Below are positions 63,201-64,000 of a DNA stretch of 64,000 nucleotides, piece by piece. Position numbers and translations under genes: made by a program. The notes under the pieces were generated by a model. That model was not told the origin of the DNA. It saw only the letters and a program-made list of their open reading frames with translations, and ran no database searches. Numbering within the stretch: position 1 is the first letter of the stretch; each line of letters opens with the position of its first letter. Source of the stretch: Planctomycetota bacterium (lineage in GTDB: Bacteria; Planctomycetota; Phycisphaerae; WQYP01); contig JAJYZF010000014.1 of assembly GCA_021800165.1 (NCBI GenBank), positions 1 through 64,000 on the forward strand, in the 5' to 3' direction.

Positions 63201-64000
63201 GGGCTTCGGTATTTCCGGAGATTTGCCGATTCTCCTGCTTCGGGTGGCCAACGCCGATCATCTGGCCCTGGTGCGTAAAGTGATTCAGGCCCATGCGTAC
63301 TGGCGGCTCAAGGGGCTGGCGGTGGACATGATGGTCTGGATTGAAGATTCCTCCGTCTACCGACAAGCCCTGCACCAGCAGATTATGGATATGATCGCCG
63401 CCGGACCGGAAAATAAACTCCTGGATCGACCGGGCGGAATTTTCGTCCGCCGATCAGATCAACTCTCCGAGGATGATCGCACCTTGCTGCTGGCCGTGGC
63501 CACCGTAGTGCTCAACGACTCTACCTCCGGTCTGGAGCGGCAAATACGCGATTCCGGCCAATACGTGGAGGTGCCACCAGGCCGGCTCGTGCCGGTGACA
63601 CAACCCTATCCGGAACCACGACGCCTGCCGCGGCCGCAGCGCCCGGATCTGCAGTTCTTCAATTCCATCGGCGGGCTGACCCCGGACCACCGCGAATATG
63701 TCATGGATATCTCGCCCGACCGTCCCACGCCGGCTCCGTGGTGCAACGTCCTGGCCAACGGGTTATTCGGAACCGTCATCAGCGAGCGCGGCGGAGCCTA
63801 CACCTGGGCCGGCAATGCCCACGAATTCCGCCTCACGCCGTGGTACAACGATCCGGTAAGCGATGTTTCCGGCGAGGCTATTTATATCCGCGATGATCAC
63901 AGCGGAGCGTTCTGGTCGCCCACACCGGGGCCGGTTGCAGTCGCCTCGCCCTGCGTGGTACGCCATGGCTTTGGTTACAGCGTGTTCCAGCGCACCTGCC
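57244..64000 (+). CDS. ndvB: Cyclic beta-1,2-glucan synthase, NdvB/ChvB family (3' end outside window)
   Basis: An uninterrupted frame of 2252 codons runs off the window; full family members have about 2800 residues. The protein is an inner-membrane glucosyltransferase that makes cyclic beta-1,2-glucan. Membrane spans lie near 420-475, 825-870 and 950-995. The GT84 domain has FVITLDTDTELPRG (about 630, DxD), GKGIIDVDAFDQ, SHDLLEGCHVRSG and RWIRGDWQ (about 778). A glycoamylase-like domain (about 1365-1570) has DFVFLYDKNRKLLSIGF and GIPWGISESGYNA. A GH94 phosphorylase domain starts near 1655 (PEVHLVSNGRYHLMITAAGG). The start is a TTG 7 nt after AAGGA, giving MGLLNKRVFRPS. Confidence 0.92.
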   Translation, partial: MGLLNKRVFRPSAAFSADAPAEDPLREELLSIEQLEQLAAEMSAAWPGKPAVATGDRLLPRLAETQRVLLSAYQLVNEALNGGQHVSPAAEWLLDNYYLVEEQILLIRRHLPRRYSLELPQLSSGPLTGFPRVYGMVLALISHLDGRIDSEALARFTGAYQKKAVLTMGELWAVPIMLRLALVENLRRVASRIREGRYHRNLANEWADKLIAASEESPDAIIIVLAEMVRAEPPLSSAFTTECVRRLEGHSASLGLALDWLAQMLARSSKSLERMRHEESQRQAADHVLIANCIGSLHFIDATDWKDFVESQSVVEQSLARDPAGSYRNMDFRSRDRYRHEVENLAKWTGVSELRVADQAIDLASRWPRHNSTVDRRSHVGYYLVDRGRRELETALRAPVPASQRSTRVLRNHPLAFYHGLITMLVGGFMVLLVWGTGDYRPTLWTIIAGLAALLAASQVAIALANYLVTLVIPPSILPRMDFSTHVPDEYRTLVVVPTIVTSPQDVADLLDALEVKHLANRDKNILLGLLTDFSDANQQVLPGDEALLRRLVEGIEGLNRRFATDFGQPFYLFHRPRLWNDREKLWMGYERKRGKLTQLVEFLRGRSTDAFLTTVGDMAALPGVQFVITLDTDTELPRGTAAELIGAMAHPLNRPVFNPVTGIVTEGYGILQPRVAIKLTSASRSWFSRLYAGDAGVDPYTLAVSDVYQDLFGQGSFIGKGIIDVDAFDQSQRGRFAPNRILSHDLLEGCHVRSGLISDALLFEDHPWHYGVDADRRHRWIRGDWQIVAWLFPWVKNADLRWQRNALSLFSRWKIFDNLRRSLVPLALLLVLMLALAGLLPNGPLWLAAIGGVLLLPGLLVSLVGLIRKPDHTGAVMHVQRVLADLRRHLLQAGLSLTFLPDQARLSLDATIRALTRMYLTRRRLLEWRTSSAAQAFARTRWPDFLRSVWAGPAIGLLAVVLGLAMPSTMLMRLLALLLGAIWIASPLAAWLLSRPITDRAMNLHPADRAFLLLVARATWNYFDTHITAEDHYLPPDNFQQFPNAVLAHRTSPTNIGLALLANVAARDFGWISTGNLLLRTRRTFDTLGKLEKYRGHFLNWYDTLSLAPLNPRYISTVDSGNLAAHLLVLAAALRGIVSDPAWWPGAIDGLDSTLLAIRDSLTSIEPLPTPDPSVAAAKSLCDQLQSIYHRPHGTVSQCLAIISESHTHLHGFLADHSQIAGAAGDFLRALERQHADLLEELRTLAPWLHFPLPPHQMAKASVLSSETGLSQILDQFNANPPLADLPDLCRRAINLCAAPPLAAAPLANGSANLPAIDHAPAKSVSPAQPTNLRQALEQTLQNAEARMKTLSTLADESTQLANMDFVFLYDKNRKLLSIGFSVTENRMDAGFYDLLASEARIGSYVGIVLGQLPQENWFSLGRQFTSAGGDLALISWSGSMFEYLMPELVLPSYRNTILDTTNRAVVQRNIEYGRQRGIPWGISESGYNATDAQLNYQYKAFGVPGLGFRRRLAEDTVIAPYASAMALLINPPAACANLRRLAGMGMLHRYGFYEALDYTPSRLREAGEPAMVQSYMVHHQGMSLLGLEACLLDHPMQRQFLSDPLLRSGDFLLQERSPHGRPVFPHAGEVAQAQRPVLQEEPGWRSFNTAQTPVPEVHLVSNGRYHLMITAAGGSRALCRNVALTRWREDFTRDCRGVFCYIRDLDAGLYWSNTHQPVQRRPSMYEATFSEGKVEFRRRDGVIETFTQVVVSPEDDLELRRIRLTNRSKTPRRMEVTSYAEVVLQAPNADLSHPAFGNLFVQTEAISEYNGLLATRRARSKEETPPWLLHSLVLHGAATAPCSWETDRMKFVGRGRTPARPLAMDARASLSNTTGAVLDPIIAIRREFVLQSDQTALIDLVVGIAGSRADAVALLTRYNDSRCTDRVLEMAWSYQQVLLRQINATEADAQIFGRLAGPLVYGGPLYRGAAHFIRANRAGQSGLWGFGISGDLPILLLRVANADHLALVRKVIQAHAYWRLKGLAVDMMVWIEDSSVYRQALHQQIMDMIAAGPENKLLDRPGGIFVRRSDQLSEDDRTLLLAVATVVLNDSTSGLERQIRDSGQYVEVPPGRLVPVTQPYPEPRRLPRPQRPDLQFFNSIGGLTPDHREYVMDISPDRPTPAPWCNVLANGLFGTVISERGGAYTWAGNAHEFRLTPWYNDPVSDVSGEAIYIRDDHSGAFWSPTPGPVAVASPCVVRHGFGYSVFQRTC

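Overview
The window looks like a chromosome segment of a Gram-negative bacterium, most likely a planctomycete of the Phycisphaerae type. This is an inference from gene content: the eukaryote-type UDP-sugar pyrophosphorylase, a DUF4416 protein, exported STN-like paralogs, a heptose epimerase and lipoproteins. I could not test it by alignment. The DNA is moderately GC-rich. Genes lie in tight co-directional runs with overlapping or near-overlapping stops and starts, and AAGGA/GGAGG-type ribosome sites are common.

Region by region. 1-140: the first 46 codons of thymidylate synthase (minus strand). 281-9093: a minus-strand operon for corrinoid-dependent methyl transfer (corrinoid protein, MetV-MetF fusion, methyl-THF:corrinoid methyltransferase, amidohydrolase, four different URO-D-family methyltransferases). 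It looks like a pathway that strips methyl groups from unknown substrates and passes them through a corrinoid to tetrahydrofolate. 9245-10907: UDP-N-acetylhexosamine pyrophosphorylase and a small membrane protein. 11579-17203: rpmI, rplT, pheS, then the agmatine-to-putrescine pair aguB-aguA, an HldD-like epimerase and a lipoprotein. 17220-24377: ribD, two STN-like exported paralogs, and an O-antigen-ligase-like protein coupled to a WecA/MraY-type transferase, then DUF4416.

24531-30851 is the accessory part: four diverged tandem paralogs of exported beta-rich proteins, interleaved with two decayed REP-associated transposase fragments and two copies of a 213-nt repeat that carries pieces of a broken reading frame. 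30852-36620 is a carbohydrate-uptake block: a substrate-binding protein fused to a permease, a second permease with a very large extracytoplasmic insertion, and an L-rhamnose/proton symporter relative.

36617-46085: dapB-queC-queE-queF (minus), clpP, lipoprotein, DnaJ-like chaperone, multi-cluster ferredoxin, a NRAMP-family transporter with an atypical metal site, and tatA. 46086-49693: uvrB, bracketed by two copies of a 77-nt repeat, and an MscS channel. 49866: tRNA-Lys(CTT). 50923-56011: a housekeeping operon aroF-tpiA-secG-yicC-gmk-rpoZ-coaC (minus). 56191: initiator tRNA-Met behind a near-consensus promoter. 56408-56929: a RES-domain toxin gene broken by one nonsense codon. 57244-64000: the first 2252 codons of a cyclic beta-1,2-glucan synthase (NdvB/ChvB family), which runs off the right edge.

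The most interesting candidates are the methyl-transfer operon with one corrinoid protein serving several putative methyltransferases, the transporter pair with a fused binding protein and an enlarged permease, and the repeat-laced cluster of exported paralogs.
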